A stretch of 64,000 bases of DNA. Origin: Candidatus Sulfopaludibacter sp. SbA3 (GTDB taxonomy: Bacteria; Acidobacteriota; Terriglobia; Bryobacterales; Bryobacteraceae). Under the pieces are notes generated by a model. The model saw only the letters and a list, made by a program, of their open reading frames with translations. It made no database searches and was not told where the DNA came from. Where the stretch lies: the NCBI GenBank assembly GCA_945890485.1, contig CAMDCN010000005.1, positions 62,001-126,000 on the forward strand, given 5' to 3'. The translations under genes were made by a program, and so were the position numbers. Positions 63,999 to 64,000 of the stretch are shown here, one piece after another (within the stretch, counting starts at the first letter, position 1; each line of letters starts with the position of its first letter).

Positions 63999-64000
63999 GG

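Noticed and set aside
1-64000. CRISPR arrays, tRNA or rRNA genes, phage structural genes
   Set aside because: No regularly spaced repeats and no recognisable tRNA, rRNA or phage module seen by eye; a tRNAscan or Rfam search would settle this.

Overview
The window comes from a GC-rich bacterium that is most likely an acidobacterium of the Solibacter/Bryobacter type. This is inferred from gene families, not from a marker gene. It has two large FtsX/MacB-type permeases ending in the 'DPxxALRxD' signature, one of them in a PadR-permease pair. It also has planctomycete-style DUF1592/DUF1552 and DUF1549-DUF1553/DUF1501 pairs, an ECF sigma factor of the PF07638 type, a Ser/Thr kinase with TPR repeats, and an 'AQKSTGPRTPEGKAR' protein. 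No rRNA, tRNA or CRISPR array was seen.

Layout. 0-3 kb: permease (5' end outside) and a Uma2 nuclease. 3-6.2 kb: gcvP on the minus strand behind a tandem glycine riboswitch. 6.2-10.2 kb: one polypeptide joining topoisomerase III to RecQ helicase. 10.4-16.1 kb: a very large STAND-like ATPase plus protein kinase whose codon use looks more AT-rich than its neighbours. 16.2-21.6 kb: DUF1592 cytochrome and DUF1552 protein. 21.6-26.8 kb (minus): MFS transporter, SDR, fused E1 alpha/beta and E2 of a 2-oxoacid dehydrogenase complex, in one tight operon. 27-31.1 kb: gamma-glutamyltransferase, DOPA-dioxygenase-like protein, AraC regulator, DUF417 protein. 31.1-36 kb: ArfB-like protein and ECF sigma factor (minus), OsmC plus MddA-like methyltransferase (plus), kinase-TPR (minus). 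36-39.7 kb: kinase-fold protein, SRPBCC, DoxX-like, DapA-like and DinB proteins. 39.8-42.9 kb: PadR-permease operon.

42.9-51.7 kb is an accessory island. It holds an intact SIR2/SEC-C protein that looks like a defence NADase and an AlbA_2/Schlafen-type regulator joined in frame to a transposase remnant. Around them lies a graveyard of toxin-antitoxin and HEPN modules: orphan RHH antitoxins, a truncated HEPN gene, a frameshifted HigB beside an intact HigA, a broken AAA ATPase and a BrnT/BrnA-like fragment.

51.7-64 kb returns to catabolic and housekeeping genes: the acidobacterial hypothetical protein, a tandem alpha/beta hydrolase, copper amine oxidase with DUF1810, a small secreted protein, a zinc alcohol dehydrogenase, a beta-helix secreted protein, and a DUF1549/DUF1553-DUF1501 operon running off the right edge. 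The overall picture is a soil heterotroph with many secreted or periplasmic catabolic proteins. The two candidate undescribed systems are the giant ATPase-kinase and the SIR2/SEC-C island.
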